NCBI GenBank assembly: GCA_028284185.1
Contig: JANQSG010000015.1
Span: 87,543-151,542 of the forward strand
DNA from: Kangiella sp.
GTDB lineage: Bacteria > Pseudomonadota > Gammaproteobacteria > Enterobacterales > Kangiellaceae
Reading direction: 5' to 3'
DNA: 64,000 nt
The position numbers were made by a program, and so were the translations under genes. The notes beneath the pieces are model-generated. The model ran no database searches. It was not told the origin of the DNA and was given only the letters and a program-made list of their open reading frames with translations. The first letter of the stretch is position 1, and each line of letters opens with the position of its first letter. Below are positions 19,359 through 27,085 of the stretch, in pieces.

Positions 19359-19767
19359 CTAATTTCTATATAAGTCGATATCTATTGCAGTACCTATTTC
19401 GTTTAGAAATTTAATTGTTTTTGTTGAAAATCCTAACGAAAGTGTTGAAATTTCATCATTTGTTGAAACAAATAATACTACTTGTAAAATCAAAGTAAGT
19501 TCATGTTTTTCTCTTTGGCGCTTCAAAATATTTGAGTAGCCTTTAAAGTGTTTAAGAATACCTATGGTAATTTCTTCAACATCTATAATATCGGCAGATA
19601 TGTTTCCAGATGAGAATATCCACATATTGGTTCTTGGAACTGTATCAGGAATACGAGATTCTTTAACTTTAATCAGTTGGAGATATTCCTAGCTCTTTAG
19701 TTATTTCATCATGAACTAGATCATCACCTTTAAAAGCTAAATATACTTCACAACTATTAGTACTCAT
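19359..19767 (-). pseudogene. Frameshifted DUF4279-family gene
   Basis: An ATG at 19767 overlaps the xseA stop (ATGA) and opens a frame reading MSTNSCEVYLAFKGDD and ending ITKELGISPTD at a stop near 19672. The matching continuation (LIKVKESRIPDTVPRTNMWIFSSGNI and onward) is in another frame and runs to 19359, ending DIDLYRN. Together the two pieces resemble a DUF4279 protein in length and order: an LGI-PT element, then W-SSG, then a D-D-Y end. The break maps to about 19668-19682 and needs a shift of one base. Alternatives are a sequencing error or a +1 programmed shift. Confidence 0.7.
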
Positions 19768-21122
19768 TGAAATTCTTTAATCCTGCTTTTAATTTCACCA
19801 TCAGAAAATTTAGTGGTGAGTTCTTTAGCTTCTTGAGCTTGTTTTACTGAAGTTAAAGGCTTACCAGTTTCATCTTCAGTAATGGTGTAACCGCGTTTTA
19901 GTGTTGCTAACGGGCTAAAATCATTCAACTGCTGCATAGATAGTGCCATTTGCTGTTGCTTAGTTTTAAGTAAGTCTTTAAAAGATTTCACTAAATTATC
20001 TTGGGTAATGACTAATTCATCTTGCCTCTGTTCCAGTTCAAACTGAGGATTAAAAGCTTGCAAGCGATATTGTAAATCAATTAAGTCTGCTGAGCGTTCA
20101 GAAACCGTTTCTCTAAAAGCTGCTAGTAGATTTTGCGTCAGTTCTCTGAGTTCGGCACGAGATTCCACCATTTTTTCTTTGGGGTGGACGATTTGTGCTG
20201 TAAGTCTATCCAATAAGGCTTGAGTAACCTCGAGTTTATGTTCAGTTTCATTGAACAATCGCCGTTTTAATTGATTAAGTTTATGCCGGTAGTCGGATTG
20301 ATCGGGAACCAGTAATTCTGCCGCTGCGGATGGTGTTGGAGCGCGTAAGTCGGCCACCAGATCGCTGATGGAAATATCTACTTCATGGCCAACTGCAGAA
20401 ACAATGGGTAATTCGCTGGCAAAAATGGTTTCGGTTAAAGCTTCATCATTAAAGCACCACATATCTTCGAGTGACCCGCCACCACGAGTTACTAGTAAGA
20501 CATCGCAAGCTTTGTCCTGATTGGCTTGCTGAATTTGTTTGATTAGGTTCTGAGCGGCGCTATCGCCTTGTACCAAACTTGGATAAATTACTACCGGTAT
20601 TTGTGGCATGCGGCGTTTAAGAACTGTTAAAACATCTCTTATGGCTGCGCCACTGGCAGAAGTAATAATGCCAATTTTATTAGGTACTTTGGGGATAGGC
20701 TTTTTATGAACAGAATCGAATAAGCCTTTGGCTTTGAGCTTTTCTTTTAGACGGTTAAAGGCTACTTGTAGTGCACCTTCGCCAGCTGGCTCAATATATT
20801 CTCCTATCAACTGTAAATCACCACGCGGTTCATACAAACTCAATTTGGCGCGAATCAAAACTTGTTGCCCATCTTCTGGGGTAAATCTCGCGATGCGATT
20901 ACGATTCTTAAATATGGCGCACTTTAGCTGGGCATTGGCATCTTTAAGGGTGAAATACCAGTGGCCAGATGTGGGCTGCATAAAGTTAGATATTTCACCG
21001 CTGATCCAGATCTGACCAATCTCGCGCTCCAGTTGGCGACGAATGGTTAAAGCCATTTCTGATACCGAATAGATTTTTCGCTTTTCAGCAGGTTCTTGTG
21101 GTTGCAGAATCGGTTGGATCAT
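19764..21122 (-). CDS. xseA: Exodeoxyribonuclease VII large subunit
   Basis: XseA is the catalytic subunit of exonuclease VII, which degrades single-stranded DNA to oligonucleotides. It has an N-terminal OB fold (IWISGEISNFMQPTSGHWYFTLKD), a central nuclease domain with IITSASGAAIRDVLTVL, VTRGGGSLEDMWCFNDE and SAVGHEVDISISDLVAD, and a long coiled-coil C-terminus. The 452-residue length is standard. The stop overlaps the start of the frameshifted DUF4279 gene. It is divergent from guaB; xseB is not in the window. Confidence 0.96.
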   Translation of the reverse strand: MIQPILQPQEPAEKRKIYSVSEMALTIRRQLEREIGQIWISGEISNFMQPTSGHWYFTLKDANAQLKCAIFKNRNRIARFTPEDGQQVLIRAKLSLYEPRGDLQLIGEYIEPAGEGALQVAFNRLKEKLKAKGLFDSVHKKPIPKVPNKIGIITSASGAAIRDVLTVLKRRMPQIPVVIYPSLVQGDSAAQNLIKQIQQANQDKACDVLLVTRGGGSLEDMWCFNDEALTETIFASELPIVSAVGHEVDISISDLVADLRAPTPSAAAELLVPDQSDYRHKLNQLKRRLFNETEHKLEVTQALLDRLTAQIVHPKEKMVESRAELRELTQNLLAAFRETVSERSADLIDLQYRLQAFNPQFELEQRQDELVITQDNLVKSFKDLLKTKQQQMALSMQQLNDFSPLATLKRGYTITEDETGKPLTSVKQAQEAKELTTKFSDGEIKSRIKEFQ

Positions 21123-21158
21123 GGTTTATAGTATTTATTAATCTATTGAAAATAGTTA

Positions 21159-21188
21159 TTTACCTGCTTATTAATAAAAAGGTATAAT
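21159..21188 (+). promoter_or_regulatory. Predicted promoter of guaB
   Basis: TTTACC (21159-21164) and a perfect TATAAT (21183-21188) are 18 bp apart, followed by a GC-rich ACGCGC discriminator as in growth-rate-controlled promoters. The leader to guaB would be about 75 nt. Confidence 0.55.
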
Positions 21189-21267
21189 AACGCGCTTCAT
21201 CAAGCCAGAGCAGAGGATGAATAACAGTGTTCAGCCCGTTTTTGGCACATAATACGTGGTATATGAT

Positions 21268-22728
21268 ATGCGCATTATAGAGGAAGCTCTTACCTTTGAC
21301 GATGTTTTATTAGTACCTGGTCATTCGACCGTACTACCTGCGGATGCCGACTTACGCACCCAAATTACGCGCGACTTTTCTTTAAATATCCCATTAGTTT
21401 CTGCCGCAATGGATACGGTTACCGAAGCCCGTTTAGCGATTGCTTTGGCGCAGGAAGGCGGAATAGGTTTTATTCACAAGAATATGAGCATTGAGCAGCA
21501 GGCCAATAATGTTCGTCGTGTTAAGAAATTTGAAAGCGGTATCGTAAAGGACCCTATTACTATTCCACCAAATACTACGATTGGTGAAGTGAAAGCCATG
21601 ACTGAGCGTCATGGTATTTCCGGTATGCCCGTAGTTGATGGGGATCAGCTGGTAGGTATTGTGACCAACAGAGATATTCGTTTTGAAACCAATTTAGATC
21701 AACCGGTTTCGAATGTGATGACCTCAAAAGAGAACCTGGTGACGGTAAAAGAAAATGCTTCTAATGCAGAGGTGTTGGAAAAGCTGCATAAACATCGTAT
21801 TGAAAAAGTTTTAGTGGTTGATGAGGCTTTTGATTTAAAAGGCTTAATTACGGTGAAAGATATTCGTAATGCTGAAAACAAGCCAAATGCCTGTAAGGAT
21901 CGCGAAGGTCACTTGCGTGTTGGTGCAGCGGTAGGTACAGGTGCAGATACCGAAGATCGGGTTGAGGCTTTGGTCGAAGCCGGGGTTGATATTATTTTAG
22001 TGGATACTTCCCACGGTCACTCGCAAGGCGTATTGGACAAAGTAAAATGGGTGAAGCAAAAGTATTCACACAAGCAGGTTATTGGTGGCAATATTGCAAC
22101 TGCTGCGGGTGCGCGTGCGCTGGTGGATGCAGGTGCTGATGCGGTAAAAGTAGGGATCGGTCCAGGTTCTATTTGTACTACCCGGATCGTAACCGGCGTT
22201 GGGGTTCCGCAAATCTCAGCAATTTCAAATGTAGCGCGAGAGCTTCAAGGTTCTGGTGTGCCCTTTATTGCTGATGGTGGTGTGCGCTTCTCCGGTGATA
22301 TTTGTAAAGCCCTGGCTGCCGGGGCTTATTGTGTGATGGTTGGTTCCATGTTGGCAGGAACTGAAGAAGCACCTGGTGAAGTAGAACTGTATCAGGGCCG
22401 CTCCTATAAATCCTATCGTGGTATGGGTTCATTAGGTGCTATGAACCAAAAGAACAGTTCAGCAGATCGCTATTTTCAAAGCTCCAATGCGGCGGATAAA
22501 CTGGTGCCAGAAGGGATTGAAGGTCGAGTGCCTTACAAAGGTGCCATGAACCAGATTATTCATCAGATGATGGGTGGTTTGCGTTCCAGCATGGGCTTAA
22601 CCGGTTGTGCCAGTATTGATGAAATGCGTAATAAGGCGGAGTTTGTGAGGGTGACGAGTGCGGGCATGAACGAAAGCCATGTGCATGATGTGACCATAAC
22701 AAAAGAAGCTCCCAATTATAGGAGATAA
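21268..22728 (+). CDS. guaB: IMP dehydrogenase
   Basis: GuaB oxidises IMP to XMP, the committed step of GTP synthesis. The TIM barrel is interrupted by tandem CBS domains at about residues 90-205. The catalytic Cys (about 303) lies in [28 protein letters not shown] is the flap region. I chose ATG 21268, which gives [15 protein letters not shown] as in homologues. A GTG at 21256 would add four residues. Neither start has a good Shine-Dalgarno. guaA follows after a 250-bp gap that contains a terminator. Confidence 0.95.
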   Translation: MRIIEEALTFDDVLLVPGHSTVLPADADLRTQITRDFSLNIPLVSAAMDTVTEARLAIALAQEGGIGFIHKNMSIEQQANNVRRVKKFESGIVKDPITIPPNTTIGEVKAMTERHGISGMPVVDGDQLVGIVTNRDIRFETNLDQPVSNVMTSKENLVTVKENASNAEVLEKLHKHRIEKVLVVDEAFDLKGLITVKDIRNAENKPNACKDREGHLRVGAAVGTGADTEDRVEALVEAGVDIILVDTSHGHSQGVLDKVKWVKQKYSHKQVIGGNIATAAGARALVDAGADAVKVGIGPGSICTTRIVTGVGVPQISAISNVARELQGSGVPFIADGGVRFSGDICKALAAGAYCVMVGSMLAGTEEAPGEVELYQGRSYKSYRGMGSLGAMNQKNSSADRYFQSSNAADKLVPEGIEGRVPYKGAMNQIIHQMMGGLRSSMGLTGCASIDEMRNKAEFVRVTSAGMNESHVHDVTITKEAPNYRR

Positions 22729-22738
22729 ACTACTTAAA

Positions 22739-22836
22739 TTGTCCGATTTCTTTGTTAAAGTTTAATTCGGTTGTGCTCATTTACTAAAGTAAACTCCGCA
22801 ACCTCATTAAACTTTGCCTCGAACTCAAACAATTTT
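22739..22836 (+). repeat. Structured dispersed repeat, copy B (3' of guaB)
   Basis: This is the second copy of the element at 9381-9479. The identical box ATTTCTTTGTTAAA lies at 22746-22759. Here the outer stem is AAAGTTTAAT plus GGTTG against CAACC plus ATTAAACTTT, and the inner stem is TTTAC/GTAAA. Stem bases differ from copy A with pairing kept. Just downstream another small hairpin (AGTTCT/AGAACT) lies at about 22864-22880. Confidence 0.75.
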
Positions 22837-22913
22837 ATTGTTTCTCTCAAGTGCAAACAAGTGAGTTCTTTTAGAGAACTTTAAAAGTTAAAGAAAAACC
22901 ATGGAATAGAAAG

Positions 22914-22938
22914 AACCGCAGAGAGCCTGCGGTTTTTT
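22914..22938 (+). terminator. Rho-independent terminator between guaB and guaA
   Basis: AACCGCAG (22914-22921) pairs with CTGCGGTT (22927-22934) around AGAGC and runs into six T residues. It ends 42 bp before the guaA start, so guaA either has its own promoter or depends on read-through. Confidence 0.85.
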
Positions 22939-22980
22939 GATTTAAGAATTTTTTATGCCTAACCGAAGAAGGTAATGCTG

Positions 22981-24552
22981 ATGCAAGCGAATATTCATGA
23001 TCATCGAGTTCTGATTTTAGATTTTGGTTCTCAATATACCCAGTTGATTGCGCGTCGTGTCCGTGAGATTGGGGTTTATTGTGAGTTGGTGCCTTTCGAC
23101 ATTAGCGATGATTTTATTCGTGAATTTAATCCAAAGGGAATTATTCTTTCCGGTGGCCCTGAATCGGTAACTTTGGATGATACGCCAAGAGCTCCCGATT
23201 TAGTGTTTCAGATGGGCGTACCTGTTTTGGGTATCTGCTATGGCATGCAAACCATGGCGCATCAGTTAGGTGGTAAAGTTGGCACTTCTGATAAAAAAGA
23301 ATTTGGTTATGCCGAAGTTACGGCAACCGATAATAGGTTATTAAAGGGTATTGAAGATCATATTGTGAATGGCAAGGCTATCCTTGATGTTTGGATGAGT
23401 CATGGCGATAAGGTAGTGGAAGTACCGCCAACTTTTGAAGTGATTGCGTCAAGTGATAATGCGCCAATTGCGGCTATAGTACATAAAGAAAAACCTTTCT
23501 ATGGCATTCAATTTCATGCAGAGGTTACTCACACTAAACAGGGTGGTCGTATTTTAGAACGTTTTGTTGCTGATATTTGTGGCTGCGAAAAATTATGGAC
23601 TTCGGCCAATATTATTGAAGATGCGATTGTACAAATTAAGCAGCAAGTTGGTGATGAGGAAGTGGTTTTAGGCCTGTCAGGTGGTGTGGATTCCTCAGTT
23701 ACAGCCATGCTTTTACACAGAGCTATTGGCGATCAATTAACCTGTGTATTTGTGGATAATGGCTTGCTTCGTTTAAACGAAGGTGATCAGGTAATGGATA
23801 TGTTTGCTGGCAAATTTGGCTTAAACATTATTCGCGTTGATGCTGAAGATCGCTTTTTATCAGAGCTACAAGGGATTGATGAGCCAGAAGCCAAACGAAA
23901 AATTATTGGCAAAGTATTTGTTGATATTTTTGATGAAGAATCTCAAAAGTTAGTTAATGCTAAGTGGCTGGCTCAAGGTACTATTTATCCTGATGTGATT
24001 GAATCTGCCGGTGCCAAGACCGGTAAGGCACATGTAATTAAATCCCACCATAATGTTGGTGGTTTGCCTGAAGATATGGAATTAAAGCTGGTTGAACCGT
24101 TACGTGAGTTATTTAAAGATGAGGTACGCAAGATTGGTCTGGAGTTAGGTTTACCTTACGATATGCTCTATCGGCATCCATTCCCAGGACCAGGTTTAGG
24201 GGTGCGTATTCTGGGCGAGGTGAAAAAAGAATATGCCGATTTATTGCGTAAAGCTGACGCAATATTTATTGAAGAACTTTATAAGTGGGATTTGTATCAT
24301 AAAACCAGCCAATCCTTTACGGTATTTTTACCCGTACGCTCGGTTGGTGTGATGGGCGATGGTCGTAAATATGACTATGTGGTAGCTTTAAGAGCAGTAG
24401 AAACTATTGATTTTATGACTGCTCGTTGGGCACATTTACCATACGAATTCTTGGAGCATGTTTCGGGTAGGATTATTAATGAGGTAGATGGGATTTCGAG
24501 AGTGACTTACGACATATCCTCAAAGCCACCAGCTACTATTGAGTGGGAGTAA
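22981..24552 (+). CDS. guaA: GMP synthase (glutamine-hydrolysing)
   Basis: GuaA converts XMP to GMP with glutamine as nitrogen donor. The N-terminal class I amidotransferase domain has the nucleophile in GICYGMQ (about Cys86) and the His of FHAEVTHT. The ATP pyrophosphatase P-loop SGGVDSS follows, then the C-terminal dimerisation domain. The length is 523 residues. GAAGAAGG sits 8 nt before ATG 22981 but only 2 nt before the in-frame ATG at 22975, so I prefer 22981. Confidence 0.96.
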   Translation: MQANIHDHRVLILDFGSQYTQLIARRVREIGVYCELVPFDISDDFIREFNPKGIILSGGPESVTLDDTPRAPDLVFQMGVPVLGICYGMQTMAHQLGGKVGTSDKKEFGYAEVTATDNRLLKGIEDHIVNGKAILDVWMSHGDKVVEVPPTFEVIASSDNAPIAAIVHKEKPFYGIQFHAEVTHTKQGGRILERFVADICGCEKLWTSANIIEDAIVQIKQQVGDEEVVLGLSGGVDSSVTAMLLHRAIGDQLTCVFVDNGLLRLNEGDQVMDMFAGKFGLNIIRVDAEDRFLSELQGIDEPEAKRKIIGKVFVDIFDEESQKLVNAKWLAQGTIYPDVIESAGAKTGKAHVIKSHHNVGGLPEDMELKLVEPLRELFKDEVRKIGLELGLPYDMLYRHPFPGPGLGVRILGEVKKEYADLLRKADAIFIEELYKWDLYHKTSQSFTVFLPVRSVGVMGDGRKYDYVVALRAVETIDFMTARWAHLPYEFLEHVSGRIINEVDGISRVTYDISSKPPATIEWE

Positions 24553-24566
24553 AAATTCAATATATT

Positions 24567-25082
24567 ATGTTAGACTTTAAATTGAACTTTGAAACTGAAT
24601 CCTTCTCTTTGATTCAAACTGAAGATTTTCATTTTGAGGAGTTATATTCGGTTGCAAGTAACCCAGTTATTTGGGAACAGCACCCTGAAAAAGATAGATG
24701 GAAGAAGACGATATTTTCAAGTTTTTTTCAAACTGCCATTCAAAATGAATTAGGATGTTTTACTATTCTTGATAAGAAATTGGATAAATTTATTGGGTCT
24801 ACAAGATTTTACTCTCATGATGTAACAGATAGTTCAGTTCGGATCGGATATACATTTCTTTCTCCCGAATACTGGGGAACTTCTGCTAATCATCAAATAA
24901 AAAAAGTCATGTTAGATTATGTTTTTCAATATATTAAAAAAGTCTTTTTTGATATTGGGGAAAATAATGTTCGTTCAAGAAAAGCAACTGAAAAGTTAGG
25001 GGCAGTTCAGTACAAAAAAAGGGATGATGGTATATTGATTTATATGTTACTTAAGAAAGAATATCTCTTGAGAAATTTGTAG
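24567..25082 (+). CDS. GNAT-family N-acetyltransferase (RimJ/RimL type)
   Basis: The 171-residue protein has the layout of a RimJ/RimL-type acetyltransferase. A conserved beta strand reads VRIGYTFLSPEYWGTSANHQIKK, in the position of the acetyl-CoA loop, and a late NVRSRKATEKLGAV is the typical end of the fold. The substrate cannot be predicted. ATG 24567 is taken as the start; a GTG at 24543 overlapping guaA is also possible. Neither has a well-spaced ribosome-binding site. Its AT-rich, Phe-rich character differs slightly from its neighbours. Confidence 0.8.
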   Translation: MLDFKLNFETESFSLIQTEDFHFEELYSVASNPVIWEQHPEKDRWKKTIFSSFFQTAIQNELGCFTILDKKLDKFIGSTRFYSHDVTDSSVRIGYTFLSPEYWGTSANHQIKKVMLDYVFQYIKKVFFDIGENNVRSRKATEKLGAVQYKKRDDGILIYMLLKKEYLLRNL

Positions 25083-25217
25083 GATAGAAATGATAATTTT
25101 GCATAAAGTTAATACAAAGTTATAAATACACACTATAAAATCTATGTTCGAAAAGAGGAAATCTGGTATGCATCTATGGGGGAGGCATTACTTGAAGTTG
25201 AATAAGAAATTTATTGG

Positions 25218-25682
25218 ATGAGTAAGTTTTCTCAAAAAGACAATCAGTATATGCAGCGAGCTTTTGAGCTTGCTGTATTGGCGGAAGAAAAGGGCGAAGT
25301 ACCGGTGGGTGCGGTTTTGGTTAAGGATAATGAAATAATTGGTGAAGGATTTAATCAGCCAATTTTAAATCACGACCCGTCAGCCCATGCGGAAATTATG
25401 GCTCTACGCCAGGCAGGTCAAAAACTTCAAAACTATCGCCTGGTTGATACCACTTTATATGTAACTTTAGAGCCTTGTGCCATGTGTGCAATGGCTTTGG
25501 TTCACGCAAGAGTGAGCAGAGTTATTTTTGCAACGAAAGATTCCCGAACAGGTGCCGCAGGTTCAGTTTTTGATATTTTAGAGCATGATGCTTTAAATCA
25601 TCATTGTGAAGTTCAATCAGGTTTGCTACAAGCAGAAGCAAGTGCGCAGTTAAAGCAATTTTTTAAGAACAAAAGAAAATAA
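25218..25682 (+). CDS. tadA: tRNA-specific adenosine deaminase TadA
   Basis: TadA deaminates A34 to inosine in tRNA-Arg(ACG). The zinc site is HAE (His57, Glu59) and PCAMC (Cys87, Cys90). The conserved start (QYMQRAFELAVLAEEKGEVPVGAV) and the long C-terminal helix (QLKQFFKNKRK) are present. The 154-residue length is normal. Only a weak Shine-Dalgarno is visible. It follows guaA and the GNAT gene, and a DUF805 gene starts 7 bp later. Confidence 0.95.
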   Translation: MSKFSQKDNQYMQRAFELAVLAEEKGEVPVGAVLVKDNEIIGEGFNQPILNHDPSAHAEIMALRQAGQKLQNYRLVDTTLYVTLEPCAMCAMALVHARVSRVIFATKDSRTGAAGSVFDILEHDALNHHCEVQSGLLQAEASAQLKQFFKNKRK

Positions 25683-25688
25683 TTATTT

Positions 25689-26216
25689 ATGGATAATCAA
25701 GCCTATCAGGCTCCTCAGGCTGATATTACTCTAGAGAAGGAAACAGATAAGCAAGCATTTAAACTTCTCGATTGGAAAGGAAGAGTCGGACGACTTAAGT
25801 ATATTCAATTATCATTCTTTTATCCCTTCCTTGTATCTGTAGGCTTGATAATTACAAGTATCTTATCATTAACTTTATTTTCTAACAGTCCTTCAACCAT
25901 TAAATCTACAGGAATACTATTTGAGTGGCTATACAGTGGATTAATGATTTATTGGCTCTTGATTTGGATTTGGTGCAGTATTCAACGAATTCATGATATT
26001 GACCTAAGTGGTTGGTTATTATTCTTTTGGTTAATGCCAGTAGTAAATTTATTGTTGCTTATTATTCCAGGAACTATGGGTTCCAATAGATATGGTAAAG
26101 AAATGAAAGAAGTTAATTTATTTGTGAAAATATCGGCTGGGATAGGCGTTTTAGGAGTAGTGATGTTTTACTGGTTTTTTTATCTTTGGATTAGATTTAG
26201 TCTCTTTTGGTTTTAA
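25689..26216 (+). CDS. DUF805 membrane protein, first of two tandem paralogues
   Basis: This 175-residue protein has the short N-terminal motif YQAPQAD seen in many DUF805 proteins, then FKLLDWKGRVGRLKY and four hydrophobic helices. The family element QRIHDIDLSGWLLFFW lies between helices. DUF805 proteins are inner-membrane proteins of unknown function. The start is 7 bp after tadA, so it is probably co-transcribed. The protein at 26326 is a clear paralogue. Confidence 0.85.
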   Translation: MDNQAYQAPQADITLEKETDKQAFKLLDWKGRVGRLKYIQLSFFYPFLVSVGLIITSILSLTLFSNSPSTIKSTGILFEWLYSGLMIYWLLIWIWCSIQRIHDIDLSGWLLFFWLMPVVNLLLLIIPGTMGSNRYGKEMKEVNLFVKISAGIGVLGVVMFYWFFYLWIRFSLFWF

Positions 26217-26325
26217 GTCGTAAACATTATTGACATTAAAATTAAATAGCTTTGTAATGCATACTACATTACAAGAATAAAAGTAAATTAAATAATTTAA
26301 TCAAATAACAATATAGGGGTACAAA

Positions 26326-26889
26326 ATGGATAATAATGTTTATCAGTCGCCAGAGAGCGATCTTTCTACTCGTGATGATGATGCTACTCAACCGGTAAAA
26401 CTATTTAACGCCAGTGGTCGTATGGGACGTGTAAGGTATATTGCTTATACCGTTGGCTTGCCTATGCTTATGTTATTGCCAGTGTTCATCATCGGGTTTG
26501 TTATGGGACTTACCGGCAAAGGTGATTCTGGCAGTATTGGTGACGGAATTTTATTTTTAATCTTAGGGGTGATTTTTTATACCGTGGTAATTGCTGCGGC
26601 TATATGGGCAACTATTCAGAGATGTCACGATTTTGACACTTCCGGTTGGCTTACTTTATTACTGATCGTTCCGTTAGTGCCTTGGATTTTCTGGTTTATT
26701 CCAGGAACTAAAGGTGAAAATCGTTTTGGACCAAAGCCAGAGCCTAATAAACCTATTCACTGGATCGGTGCTACGGTTGCTCCAGTTTTGATGATAGTTG
26801 GTGTTTTAGCTGCTATTGCCATCCCAGCCTATCAGGATTATGTGGAGCGTGCTAAACAGGCTCAAATACAGTCTTATAACCAAGAGTGA
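26326..26889 (+). CDS. DUF805 membrane protein with a pilin-like C-terminal helix
   Basis: This second DUF805 paralogue (187 residues) has YQSPESD at the N-terminus, GRMGRVRYI, and QRCHDFDTSGWLTLLL. After the DUF805 core it continues with MIVGVLAAIAIPAYQDYVER. That segment closely resembles the hydrophobic N-terminal helix of type IV pilins, but without the upstream prepilin cleavage motif. The function is unknown. AGGGG lies about 8 nt upstream of the ATG. The stop overlaps the first base of the downstream TTGACA promoter box. Confidence 0.82.
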   Translation: MDNNVYQSPESDLSTRDDDATQPVKLFNASGRMGRVRYIAYTVGLPMLMLLPVFIIGFVMGLTGKGDSGSIGDGILFLILGVIFYTVVIAAAIWATIQRCHDFDTSGWLTLLLIVPLVPWIFWFIPGTKGENRFGPKPEPNKPIHWIGATVAPVLMIVGVLAAIAIPAYQDYVERAKQAQIQSYNQE

Positions 26890-26917
26890 TTGACAACAAA
26901 TAAATTTTAGCTAGACT
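26890..26917 (+). promoter_or_regulatory. Predicted promoter of the lysC-lysA leader
   Basis: A perfect TTGACA (26890-26895) is followed after 16 bp by TAGACT (26912-26917). The predicted start falls near 26924, directly at the ATG of the leader peptide, so the transcript may be leaderless. Confidence 0.6.
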
Positions 26918-26924
26918 AAAGGCC

Positions 26925-27002
26925 ATGAATTTATCTACTTGTAATAAAAAACGTACTAAAAAGGTATCTAAAAAAGATGCTAAGGCGAACTATTGCGGGT
27001 GA
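26925..27002 (+). CDS. Lysine-rich 25-aa leader peptide upstream of lysC-lysA
   Basis: The frame encodes 25 residues, seven of them Lys, arranged as three Lys-Lys pairs plus one more (residues 8-9, 12-13, 16-17 and 20). The TGA stop at 27000-27002 lies in GCGGGTGA, and GCGGGT there is complementary to the left arm of the terminator that follows. This is the layout of an amino-acid attenuator leader peptide. AAAGG is only 2 nt before the ATG, so initiation may be leaderless. The alternative is a small conserved basic protein with two Cys. Confidence 0.6.
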   Translation: MNLSTCNKKRTKKVSKKDAKANYCG

Positions 27003-27049
27003 AAAATTAATCACATCATGTTAAAAACCCGCTTAAGGCGGGTTTTTTT
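26995..27049 (+). promoter_or_regulatory. Candidate lysine attenuator: antiterminator and terminator
   Basis: The terminator forms from AAAAACCCGC (27023-27032) and GCGGGTTTTT (27038-27047) with a T run. GCGGGT at 26995-27000, overlapping the leader stop codon, can pair instead with ACCCGC at 27027-27032. A ribosome waiting at the Lys codons would leave 26995-27000 free and favour the antiterminator. A ribosome at the stop would cover it and allow termination. lysC-lysA starts 37 bp after the terminator. No conserved parts of the lysine riboswitch were seen. Confidence 0.6.
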
Positions 27050-27085
27050 ATAGTTACTAAAAAATACTACGAGAAGGTATTGGCA

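Noticed and set aside
25161..25220. 17-codon frame just upstream of tadA as a leader peptide
   Set aside because: No promoter, hairpin or biased codon run accompanies it, so chance is the simpler explanation.
26890..27085. Lysine riboswitch upstream of lysC-lysA
   Set aside because: I looked for the conserved core segments of the L-box and found none. The space is filled by the short peptide frame and a single terminator.
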